In this document: one piece after another, positions 50,890-63,002 of the stretch
How the letters are laid out: every line of letters begins with the position of its first letter
Numbering within the stretch: the stretch's first letter is position 1
DNA from: Hyphomicrobiales bacterium
GTDB taxonomy: Bacteria; Pseudomonadota; Alphaproteobacteria; Rhizobiales; Methylopilaceae
Reading direction: 5' to 3'
DNA: 64,000 nucleotides
Assembly (NCBI GenBank): GCA_022842205.1
Contig: JALHQA010000004.1
Span: 52,501-116,500, forward strand
The notes under the pieces: model-generated
What the model was told of the DNA's origin: nothing
Databases searched by the model: none
What the model saw: only the letters and a program-made list of their open reading frames with translations
Position numbers and translations under genes: made by a program

Positions 50890-51024
50890 CCCCTCTCCCC
50901 TTGTGGGAGAGGTCGGCACGCCGCGCAGCGGCGGCCGGGTGAGGGGTTTCTTTCGCTGCGACAGACCCCTCACCTCGCTCATGGCCTGCCGGCCATGAGT
51001 CGTCCTCTCCCACAAGGGGAGAGG
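50890..51024. repeat. Paired inverted type II repeats
   Basis: A type II unit (CCCTCTCCCCTTGTGGGAG ... GTGAGGGG) is followed after 18 bases by an inverted partner (CCCCTCACCTCGCTCATGG ... CCACAAGGGGAGAGG). The whole forms a hairpin of about 135 bases. Confidence 0.88.
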
Positions 51025-51031
51025 AGGCTCG

Positions 51032-51188
51032 CTGCACGACCGCATGCCGGCCATCGTCGACTCGGACCGCTGGTTCGGCGGCGAGGACGTCTCGGACCTG
51101 CTCGCGTCTTATCCCGCCGGTGAGATGTAGATGTGGCCCGTCAGTACGGCGGTGAACAGGGTGGGGACGGAGGGAGGAGTTGTGGAAG
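51032..51188 (+). pseudogene. SRAP (YedK/HMCES) gene fragment, decayed 3' end, copy 1
   Basis: In frame from 51032 the sequence reads LHDRMPAIVDSDRWFGGEDVS, then DLLASYPAGEM, a TAG at 51128-51130, and MWPVSTAVNRVG. This is the C-terminal region of SOS response-associated peptidase (PF02586), where H-x-R-M-P and PVS-T-x-V-N are conserved. The N-terminal catalytic Cys2 part is absent. A repeat lies directly at each side. The parallel copy at 51336 has GAG where this one has TAG. Confidence 0.75.
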
Positions 51189-51327
51189 CCTTCTCCCCTT
51201 GTGGGAGAAGGCCGACTCGCGGCGGAGCCGCGAGCGGGATGAGGGGTTTTCCTGCGTTGTTACAGACCCCTCACCTCGCTCATGGCCTTGCGGCCATGAG
51301 TCGTCCTCTCCCACAAGGGGAGAGGAG
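51189..51327. repeat. Paired inverted type II repeats
   Basis: This is a second hairpin-forming pair, from CCTTCTCCCCTTGTGGGAGAAGG to CCCACAAGGGGAGAGG. Its right half is nearly identical to the right half of the pair at 50890. It separates two copies of the SRAP fragment. Confidence 0.88.
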
Positions 51328-51335
51328 GTCGCCCG

Positions 51336-51520
51336 CTGCACATGCCGGTCATCGTCGCGGAGAAGGACGGGGACCGCTGGCTCGGCGGCGAGGACGTGTC
51401 GGACCTGCTCGGGCCTTATCCAGCCGGCGGGATGGAGATGTGGCCGGTCAGTACGGCCGTGAACAAGGTCAGGAATGAGAGGGAAGAGTTGTGGGGAGCG
51501 TGGAGTAGCCAAGGAATTTA
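51336..51520 (+). pseudogene. SRAP (YedK/HMCES) gene fragment, decayed 3' end, copy 2
   Basis: In frame from 51336 it reads LHMPVIVAEKDGDRWLGGED, VSDLLGPYPAGGMEMWPVST and AVNKVRNEREELWGAW, ending at TAA 51518-51520. Compared with copy 1 there is a gap in HDRMP and a short insertion (AEKDG), but the frame is open to the natural C-terminus. The N-terminal domain is missing, so it is a remnant. From 51521 to 51606 I see no further feature. Confidence 0.75.
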
Positions 51521-51606
51521 ACCTGGCCCTTAGCTATCCACAAGCACAGGTAGCAATTGGCCCGCCGCACGCGTACCGTGAGGTCTGGACATGACGGGGG
51601 GAGAAG

Positions 51607-53529
51607 ATGCCTTGGAGTGACGGGCTCGATCAAGCGTCGCCAGCTTTTGCAATTGCGGCCTCCGCCAACAACCGAATTCGCGTTTTAGCGGGTCCGGGGG
51701 CAGGGAAATCTTTTGCCATGAAGCGGCGGGTTGCTCGTTTGCTCGAAGCTGACGGAGTCGCGCCCGACTCAGTACTCGCCGTCACTTTTACTAGGGTTGC
51801 TGCGGAAGACTTACATCGCGAGCTTGTGTCACTACAAATTGAAGGCGCCGATGTTCTGGAAGGGCGAACGCTTCATAGCCTCGCGATGAAAATTCTGATG
51901 CGTAACCATGTGATGCAAGCCCTTGGTAGGACGCCGCGGCCATTGAACGTTTTTGAAGTCCAGCCGCTCTTGCAAGACTTAAGCGGCGCGCATGGAAACA
52001 AAACTCAGCGAAAGAGAATGCTCGAAGCTTACGTGGCGGCTTGGGCTCAGGTCCAAAGCCAACAGCCGCAGCCGGCTCAAACCCCTGCGCAGCAAGCGTT
52101 TGCCGCTGATCTCTTGAACTGGCTTCGTTTTCACCAAGCTATGCATATCGGCGAAGTCATACCACAGCTTTATGAGTACCTTCGTTTGAATCCCGGCTGC
52201 GCAGAGCGGGGAGAGTTCTCTCACATTCTGATTGACGAGTATCAGGACCTCAATCGTGTGGAACAGGAGGTCCTTAATCTTCTAGGGAACCAAGGAGCCG
52301 TTTGCATTATTGGCGACGATGACCAATCGATTTACAGTTTTAAGTATGCACATCCCGCAGGAGTGCGCGATTGGGCTGACATCAACGGGGCTGAAAGCCA
52401 TGCAATAGCCGACTGTCGGAGATGTCCGACAACGGTCGTTCGTATGGCCAATGCGCTTATCTCGCGCAATCAAGATCGCCAGCCGCGTCAGATGTCAGAG
52501 CTTCCGCAGAATGGTCCCGGCGATGTCCAAATTCGGCAATACGATACCGCAGAACTGGAAGCGGACGCTGTAGCCCAAAAAATATCGCAACTAGTGCAGG
52601 CAGGCGTAGCGCCAGGCGATATCATTGTTTTGGCTCAGCGGAGAACATTCGGCACTCCAGTTTTCGAGCGCTTAAGAGATCTTGGCGTGCCAACAAAGTC
52701 TTACTATGCGGAAGCCGCGCTCAGCACGCGTGACGCCCAGGAGCGGTTTGCGATGTTGAAGCTATACCTCAATCGTGAGGATCGCGTAGCATTAAGATGG
52801 CTCCTAGGCTGTACGCATAATCAATGGTATTCGAATCCCTATGCGCGAGTTATGGCACACTGCCACGAAACGGGGATGTCGCCTTGGCAGACGCTTGAAG
52901 CAATATCGAGCGGAGATTTGACGATCAGATTTACTACGCCGCTAGTCACAAGGTTCGGTGAGATCGTTGCGGAGCTTGATGTTTTGCAGCAGTCGGCGGA
53001 CGTAGAGGGCTTCGTAAATACGTGGCTACCAACCCCAGCAAATTACGATCTGCTGGCGGATGCAGTATTTCAATGCCAAGAGGGGTGCGGCACTGTCGAA
53101 GAGTTATATGAGGAGCTGTACGCAGCTATTACAGAGCCTGATGTGCCGTTAGAGGTCACCGAAGTTAGAGTGATGAGTTTTCATAAAAGCAAGGGCTTGA
53201 GTTCGCCTTATGTTTTTATCGTGGGGTGTGTGGAGGGGCTTCATCCTTCCCATCCAGATGAAGACTTCACGCCTGCCGAAGCGGCTGCAAAGTTGGAGGA
53301 GGATAGGCGCTTATTCTATGTTGGTATTACGCGTGTAAAAGCCGACCCCCACAATGGGAAGCCGGGTTATCTTGCCATTACTTATCCTCGAACGATGGAA
53401 ACCCGGCATGCAATGAGAAGCCAAATAAGGCCGGTTTCGCGCAGCTTCGGCACTGCGCATCTACAAGCGAGTAGGTTTTTGGGGGAGATGGCACCTGCCG
53501 CTCCGCAGCCACTGGTCGGTCCCCTCTGA
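51607..53529 (+). CDS. UvrD/Rep-family (SF1A) DNA helicase-like protein
   Basis: This is a 640-residue superfamily 1 helicase with all core motifs: Walker A LAGPGAGKSFAMKRR, Ia VTFTRVAAEDL, II ILIDEYQDLNRVEQ, III IIGDDDQSIYSFKYAHP, V VMSFHKSKGLSSPYVFIVG, VI RRLFYVGITRVKAD. It lacks the extra 2B insertion length and C-terminal tail of housekeeping UvrD (about 720-780). Codons are visibly more A/T-rich than in neighbouring genes, and it sits in the repeat-rich segment, so horizontal acquisition is likely. No nuclease partner is adjacent. It may act in repair, plasmid conflict or defence; this is undecided. Confidence 0.88.
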   Translation: MPWSDGLDQASPAFAIAASANNRIRVLAGPGAGKSFAMKRRVARLLEADGVAPDSVLAVTFTRVAAEDLHRELVSLQIEGADVLEGRTLHSLAMKILMRNHVMQALGRTPRPLNVFEVQPLLQDLSGAHGNKTQRKRMLEAYVAAWAQVQSQQPQPAQTPAQQAFAADLLNWLRFHQAMHIGEVIPQLYEYLRLNPGCAERGEFSHILIDEYQDLNRVEQEVLNLLGNQGAVCIIGDDDQSIYSFKYAHPAGVRDWADINGAESHAIADCRRCPTTVVRMANALISRNQDRQPRQMSELPQNGPGDVQIRQYDTAELEADAVAQKISQLVQAGVAPGDIIVLAQRRTFGTPVFERLRDLGVPTKSYYAEAALSTRDAQERFAMLKLYLNREDRVALRWLLGCTHNQWYSNPYARVMAHCHETGMSPWQTLEAISSGDLTIRFTTPLVTRFGEIVAELDVLQQSADVEGFVNTWLPTPANYDLLADAVFQCQEGCGTVEELYEELYAAITEPDVPLEVTEVRVMSFHKSKGLSSPYVFIVGCVEGLHPSHPDEDFTPAEAAAKLEEDRRLFYVGITRVKADPHNGKPGYLAITYPRTMETRHAMRSQIRPVSRSFGTAHLQASRFLGEMAPAAPQPLVGPL

Positions 53530-53952
53530 AAGTCCCCTTGCGTTTCAAAACTGTTCCAGTTAGACCTTCTCCAAAATAGGACAGCATGGCTGTCCATTTG
53601 TTTCCAGGCGATCATGCTCTAGGCTTTACGGTGCCGGTTTCGGGACCGGGCGGGAGAGGTGTCGCCTTCGGCCGTTTGGCCGTTCGGAGGCTCCGGGGTC
53701 AGGGAACACGCTACGGCCAAATCCTTGATCCGCCTCGCGGCTCTGCCGCAAGAGGCTTCTCCGGCAAGGGGAGGCGGGGCTGAAGGCGGCTAACGCGGAC
53801 AAAATTCGAGTGCCCGGGCGGTCGGGTTGGGGCCGCCGGGGCTTATCCTTGGGGAAGGGCGTGGCGCCCGGCCCCTCAACGTGCCTGCGGGAGAGCCGCG
53901 GGACGCCTTCTTCCGGAGGGGGAAGAAGGATAAAGAGTATGGGGACGAGGCC
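53530..53952. other. Intergenic region between helicase and gltB
   Basis: No convincing gene is seen. A hairpin at 53579-53595 (GGACAGC-ATG-GCTGTCC) followed by ATTTGTTT may end the helicase message. Further on, TCGGCCGTTTGGCCG and other GC-rich dyads lie in what is probably the gltB leader. Base composition returns from AT-richer to GC-rich at about 53.6 kb, marking the edge of the acquired segment. Confidence 0.5.
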
Positions 53953-58647
<4,695 letters not shown>

Positions 58648-58652
58648 GGATC

Positions 58653-60074
58653 ATGGGCAAGGTTACGGGCTTCCTGGAAATCGAGCGCCAGGATCGTAAA
58701 TACGCGCCGGCGTCGGATCGCGTGCGGCATTATAACGAGTTCGTCATTCCGCTCGGCGACGAGGGCACGAAGAAGCAGGCCGCGCGCTGCATGGATTGCG
58801 GCATTCCGTACTGTCACAACGGCTGCCCGGTCCATAACCAGATTCCGGACTGGAACGACCTCGTCTATCACGGCGACTGGGAGGAGGCGGCGCGCAACCT
58901 CCATTCGACCAACAACTTTCCGGAATTCACCGGCCGCATCTGCCCGGCGCCCTGCCAGGAAAGCTGTACGCTGAATCTCGACGACGCGCCGGTGACGATC
59001 AAGACGATCGAACAGGCGATCGCCGACAAGGCGTGGGAGAACGGCTGGATCGAGATCCAGTCGCTGCGCGACAAGACCGGCAAGAAGATCGCCGTGGTCG
59101 GTTCCGGGCCGGCGGGGATGGCTGCGGCGCAGCAGCTCGCGCGCGCGGGCCATGACGTGCATCTCTTCGAGAAGAACGCGCGCGCCGGCGGCCTGCTTCG
59201 CTACGGCATTCCGGACTTCAAGATGGAAAAGCATCTTGTCGACCGCCGCGTGAAGCAGATGGAAGCCGAAGGCGTGACCTTCCATTACGGCGTCAATGTC
59301 GGCGTCGATGTGAAAGCGGCCGAGCTCGCGAAGCAATACGACGCGGTGATCCTGTCGGGCGGCTCCGAGAAGCCGCGCGATCTGCCGGTGCCGGGGCGCG
59401 AGCTGGCGGGCGTGCATTTCGCGATGGATTTCCTGACGCAGAACAATCGCCGCGTCTCCGGCGAGAACACCGATATCCAGGACCCGATCCTTGCCACCGG
59501 CAAGCATGTCGTCGTCATCGGCGGCGGCGACACCGGTTCGGACTGCATCGGAACGTCGGTGCGCCACGGCGCGCTGTCGGTCACGCAGCTTGAAATCCTG
59601 CCGCAGCCGCCGGTTCGCGAGAACAAGCTTCTGACCTGGCCGGACTGGCCGCTGAAGCTGCGCACGTCATCTTCGCAGCAGGAAGGCGCCGAGCGCGATT
59701 TCGCTGTATTGACGCAGAGTTTCTCCGGCGAGAACGGCGCGGTCAAGAAGCTGAACTGCGTTCGTGTCGACGAGACGTTCAAACCTGTGCCGGGCACGGA
59801 GTTCGAACTTCCGGCCGATCTCGTTCTTCTTGCGATGGGCTTTATCCACCCCGTTCACGAGGGCATGATCCAGGAACTCGGCGTTTCGCTCGATGCGCGC
59901 GGCAATGTCATCGCCAATACGCATAGCTATGAGACCTCGGTGCCAAACGTGTTCGTCGCGGGCGACATGCGGCGCGGCCAGTCGCTGGTCGTGTGGGCGA
60001 TCCGCGAGGGCCGCCAGTGCGCCGCAAGCGTCGATGCATTCCTGATGGGATCGACGGTTCTGCCGAGGGTCTGA
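58653..60074 (+). CDS. gltD: Glutamate synthase (NADPH) small subunit
   Basis: This is a 473-residue flavoprotein that feeds electrons from NADPH to GltB. Iron-sulphur cysteines are in [22 protein letters not shown] and CPAPCQESC. The FAD Rossmann motif is [20 protein letters not shown], the NADPH motif [21 protein letters not shown], and the closing FAD segment [21 protein letters not shown]. Length is normal. It starts five bases after gltB and is followed by a terminator. Confidence 0.97.
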   Translation: MGKVTGFLEIERQDRKYAPASDRVRHYNEFVIPLGDEGTKKQAARCMDCGIPYCHNGCPVHNQIPDWNDLVYHGDWEEAARNLHSTNNFPEFTGRICPAPCQESCTLNLDDAPVTIKTIEQAIADKAWENGWIEIQSLRDKTGKKIAVVGSGPAGMAAAQQLARAGHDVHLFEKNARAGGLLRYGIPDFKMEKHLVDRRVKQMEAEGVTFHYGVNVGVDVKAAELAKQYDAVILSGGSEKPRDLPVPGRELAGVHFAMDFLTQNNRRVSGENTDIQDPILATGKHVVVIGGGDTGSDCIGTSVRHGALSVTQLEILPQPPVRENKLLTWPDWPLKLRTSSSQQEGAERDFAVLTQSFSGENGAVKKLNCVRVDETFKPVPGTEFELPADLVLLAMGFIHPVHEGMIQELGVSLDARGNVIANTHSYETSVPNVFVAGDMRRGQSLVVWAIREGRQCAASVDAFLMGSTVLPRV

Positions 60075-60082
60075 TTTAAGCG

Positions 60083-60115
60083 CGGGCGGAAGGGAACTTC
60101 CGCCCGAAGCTTTTG
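60083..60115 (+). terminator. Rho-independent terminator of gltBD
   Basis: A perfect 10-bp stem (CGGGCGGAAG with CTTCCGCCCG) and GGAA loop, followed by AAGCTTTTGTT, lie after the gltD stop. Confidence 0.85.
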
Positions 60116-60142
60116 TTGGGATCGACAGGGAGGTATGTCCCC

Positions 60143-60346
60143 ATGTCGATCACACCGCCGGAGCCGAGCCCGATTCCCGTTCCGCCGCCGGAGCCTGATG
60201 TGCCGCCACCGCCGCTGGAGGAGCCGGTTCCGATCGAGGAACCGCCGCCGGATTATCCGCCGGACGAGGCGCCCGATCCCAATCCGGACGAGAATGACGA
60301 TCCGCCGGAGCGTATGGACACAGACGCTCGGACTATTCGGCGTTGA
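60143..60346 (+). CDS. Small proline/glutamate-rich protein (67 residues)
   Basis: This 67-residue protein is almost wholly low complexity: MSITPPEPSPIPVPPPEPDV and further PPP/PEEP repeats, closing with an acidic NPDENDDPPERMD. GGGAGG precedes the ATG. Such Pro/Glu-rich proteins are intrinsically disordered. No signal peptide or helix is visible. Function unknown; it may be a spacer or linker protein. Confidence 0.65.
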   Translation: MSITPPEPSPIPVPPPEPDVPPPPLEEPVPIEEPPPDYPPDEAPDPNPDENDDPPERMDTDARTIRR

Positions 60347-60347
60347 G

Positions 60348-61667
60348 CTAGTTCACCCCCGACTGCGGCCAGGCGAAGTCGTCGGCGCGGCCGGGCTTCG
60401 GTGCGATGGCGGCGCCGGTGACGATGGTGCTCTCGTCGGTCTTCGGTTGCGCGGCATCGGGCAGCGGCGCGGTGCCTTCCGCGCCCGCGATGATGCCGGG
60501 ATTGTACTCGGTCTTCTTTTCGCCGCCCGAAAGATCCGGCGGCACCAGGATCGCGCCCGGCGTGCGCGGCGCCTGGCCGAGCATCAGGATGCGGCTGGAG
60601 CCGGGCGTCGTCGGAGCTCCGGGATCGAACGCCGGCAGATCCGCCATGGCATCGCCGGAATCCTTCGGCGTCAGATAGGCGCGCAGTTCAAGCTCGACCG
60701 AATGGCCGATCTTGCGCGCGCCGGCCTTGGTGAAATGCACACCGTCCGCGGTTCTGAGGCGCACGACACGGCCGTCGATGTTCGGGCCTTGCACCGTGAA
60801 TTCCTCGTCCTCGTTGACGAAGCCTTCCCAGACATCGATGAACGTGCCGCCGAGCGCGGCGACGCGCTGGCGCACGAGATCGTTGAGGAAGAGGTTGTCG
60901 GCGGTCGCCTTCTCGTCCTCGACCGGCGGCAGGCCGACCCAGAGCAGCGGGATGTTCTTCTGGCGGAAGGCGAGCGCGATGTCGTCGACCTTGATCGCGT
61001 ATTGATCCATCCACGGCGCGGCGGTTAGGGCCGGTGCCGTGGTCTGGAGTTCGGCGGATTTTTTCTTGGGCTTCTTCGCCGGCGGATCGTCGTATGGACC
61101 AAGGAAAATGACGGCGGCGGCAACGGCGGGATCGCGCGCGAGCACTTCATCGGCGACCTGGCGCCAGGGCTTGTCCGTTTCCTTCAGCAGGCCGACGCGC
61201 GGCCGGATCTCGCGCACGAGGCCGACTTCAGGGCGCTCGGACAGCGCCTCGGCAAGGCCCGGGGCAAGGTTCTCGGCAAGCGAGTCGCCGATCACGGCGA
61301 CGAAGACGGTTTTGGGCACCGCTTTCCTGACCGGTGCCGCGGGCTCCGCCTGTTCGGGTTCGGGCGATCCGAAAATGCCGCGCTCGCGCTCGCGCTCGCG
61401 GCGGGGGCGGCGCGGCTCGTCGTTGTCGACGGGAAGGCCGAACAGCCGTTCGAAGAAACCGCGGCGCTGCGGCCGCGCGGTGCGTTGCTCCGGTACATAC
61501 TGGCGGCGCGGATTGACATCGTCGCCGGTGCCCGGGAGACGGCGCTGCTGCCGGTAGCTCGGCGGTGCATAGCGCGGCTCGAAGAGTTGGGCATGCGCGA
61601 CCGGCGGGGCGGCGAGATCGGCGCCCGCGAGCAGAAGCACAGCCAGAATGAACCCTAGAAACTTCAT
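60348..61667 (-). CDS. DUF459 SGNH-hydrolase family periplasmic protein
   Basis: This is a 439-residue exported protein with signal peptide MKFLGFILAVLLLAGADLAAPPVAHA. A basic, proline-rich and disordered linker occupies about residues 30-115. The SGNH domain (DUF459, PF04311) then shows VAVIGDSLAENLAPGL (Ser), IFLGPYDD (block III position), and TADGVHFTKAGARKIG (Asp-His). The C-terminal 80 residues are again disordered. Relatives may act as O-acetyl esterases on cell-wall polymers, which would fit the neighbouring transglycosylase. The ATG at 61667 is preferred over an upstream GTG. Confidence 0.85.
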   Translation of the reverse strand: MKFLGFILAVLLLAGADLAAPPVAHAQLFEPRYAPPSYRQQRRLPGTGDDVNPRRQYVPEQRTARPQRRGFFERLFGLPVDNDEPRRPRRERERERGIFGSPEPEQAEPAAPVRKAVPKTVFVAVIGDSLAENLAPGLAEALSERPEVGLVREIRPRVGLLKETDKPWRQVADEVLARDPAVAAAVIFLGPYDDPPAKKPKKKSAELQTTAPALTAAPWMDQYAIKVDDIALAFRQKNIPLLWVGLPPVEDEKATADNLFLNDLVRQRVAALGGTFIDVWEGFVNEDEEFTVQGPNIDGRVVRLRTADGVHFTKAGARKIGHSVELELRAYLTPKDSGDAMADLPAFDPGAPTTPGSSRILMLGQAPRTPGAILVPPDLSGGEKKTEYNPGIIAGAEGTAPLPDAAQPKTDESTIVTGAAIAPKPGRADDFAWPQSGVN

Positions 61668-61741
61668 CGCCACCGCACGTTTAAGCCCAGAAACGGCATA
61701 GCCTTGTTGGCGGTGAGGCGCAAATATGGCTGTGGGCGGCG

Positions 61742-62926
61742 TTATCGCGCCGCGCGCAGCCGGTCGAGGACGTCGGGCGTGTAATTGCCGTCGACGGCGG
61801 TGTCGGTGGCCGCCTGGAAGGCGCGGATGGCGTCGCGGGTCTGCGGCCCGAACTTGCCGTCCACGGGGCCTGCCGGATAGCCCTTGGCGTTCAGAAGCTG
61901 TTGAACTTCCTCGCGTTCCTTCTGCGACATGACCTGATCGAGGGGCCAGGGCGTGACCAGCGGCCCGCCGCCGCGGATACGGTCGGCCAGCATGCCGACG
62001 GCGAGCGCGTAATTGTCCGAGTTATTGTAACGCTTGATGACGCGGAAATTGTGCAGCGTCAGGAAGACCGGGCCGGAAGGCCCGCTCGGCATGAGCAGCC
62101 GGCCGGTGTCGCCGGGCCGGGGGAAATTCTGCCCGTTGGCGCGGCGCACGCCGCGCTTCTGCCAGTCGGCGAGAGTCGCGGTTGCGCCCTTTTTCGCGGG
62201 AAAGCCGCGGGGAAGGACGACCTCGTAGCCCCAGGTCTCGCCCGGCCGCCAGCCATGGACCTTGAGGTAATTGGCGGTGGAGGCCAGGGCGTCGGGAATC
62301 GTGGTCCAGATGTCGCGCCGTCCGTCGCCGGTGACATCGACCGCGTAGGCCTTGAAGCTCGACGGCATGAACTGCGTGTGGCCCATGGCGCCGGCCCATG
62401 AGCCGACCATGTTCTCCGGCGTGGTGTGGCCCTTCGCCAGAATGTCGAGCGCGTTCAGCAGCTCCTTGCGGAAATAGTCGGCGCGGTAGCCGTGATAGGC
62501 GAGGGTCGCCAGCGCCTGCAGCACGTTGTGGCCGCCAAGATAGCCGCCGAAATTCGTCTCGTTGCCCCAGACCGACAGGACGATGTTGCGGTCGACGCCG
62601 AAGCTGGCCTCGATATGGCCGAGCACGTGGTCCCACTCCCGCGCCTTGCCGATGCCCTTCTCGACGCGCAGCGCCGAAACGCGGCGCACGATGTACTGGG
62701 CGGAGGTGGATTTGAACTCCGGCTGCTTGCGCGTGAGCTCCATGACTTTCGGGTCGGGCTTCATGCCGGTGAAGGCGGCGTCGAACACGGATTTCGGCAC
62801 GCCGCGCGCCTGCGCCTGCGGCCACAATCCGCGCACAAATCCCTGAAAATCCGCGAGCGCCGGTAGCGGCCAGGCCAAAGCCACCGCCAGGACGGCGCAC
62901 CTGAAAGGCGTCGTTCCGGTCATCAT
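61742..62926 (-). CDS. mltB: Lytic murein transglycosylase, MltB type (GH103) with peptidoglycan-binding domain
   Basis: This is a 394-residue periplasmic enzyme that cleaves peptidoglycan non-hydrolytically. It has a signal peptide ending PLPALA, and the catalytic Glu is in LSVWGNETNFGGYLGGHNVLQALATLAYHG. GAMGHTQFMPSSFKAYAVDVTGDGRRDIW is diagnostic of GH103. The C-terminal peptidoglycan-binding domain (about 335-392) is seen in LLNAKGYPAGPVDGKFGPQTRDAIRAFQAATD. It lies upstream of the DUF459 gene on the same strand, 74 bases apart. Confidence 0.94.
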   Translation of the reverse strand: MMTGTTPFRCAVLAVALAWPLPALADFQGFVRGLWPQAQARGVPKSVFDAAFTGMKPDPKVMELTRKQPEFKSTSAQYIVRRVSALRVEKGIGKAREWDHVLGHIEASFGVDRNIVLSVWGNETNFGGYLGGHNVLQALATLAYHGYRADYFRKELLNALDILAKGHTTPENMVGSWAGAMGHTQFMPSSFKAYAVDVTGDGRRDIWTTIPDALASTANYLKVHGWRPGETWGYEVVLPRGFPAKKGATATLADWQKRGVRRANGQNFPRPGDTGRLLMPSGPSGPVFLTLHNFRVIKRYNNSDNYALAVGMLADRIRGGGPLVTPWPLDQVMSQKEREEVQQLLNAKGYPAGPVDGKFGPQTRDAIRAFQAATDTAVDGNYTPDVLDRLRAAR

Positions 62927-63002
62927 CCAATCCGCTTTTACGCGGTCAGAGGGGACCCGTCATTGGTTAATGAAAAGCTAACGATGACAAATTCGTTCGA
63001 TG

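Noticed and set aside
49597-51327. CRISPR array
   Set aside because: The repeated units are inverted, variable in length and unevenly spaced, with no unique spacers of constant size and no cas genes.
51607-53529. Gabija or another named defence system
   Set aside because: Only the helicase is present; no OLD-type nuclease (GajA) or other system partner lies beside it.
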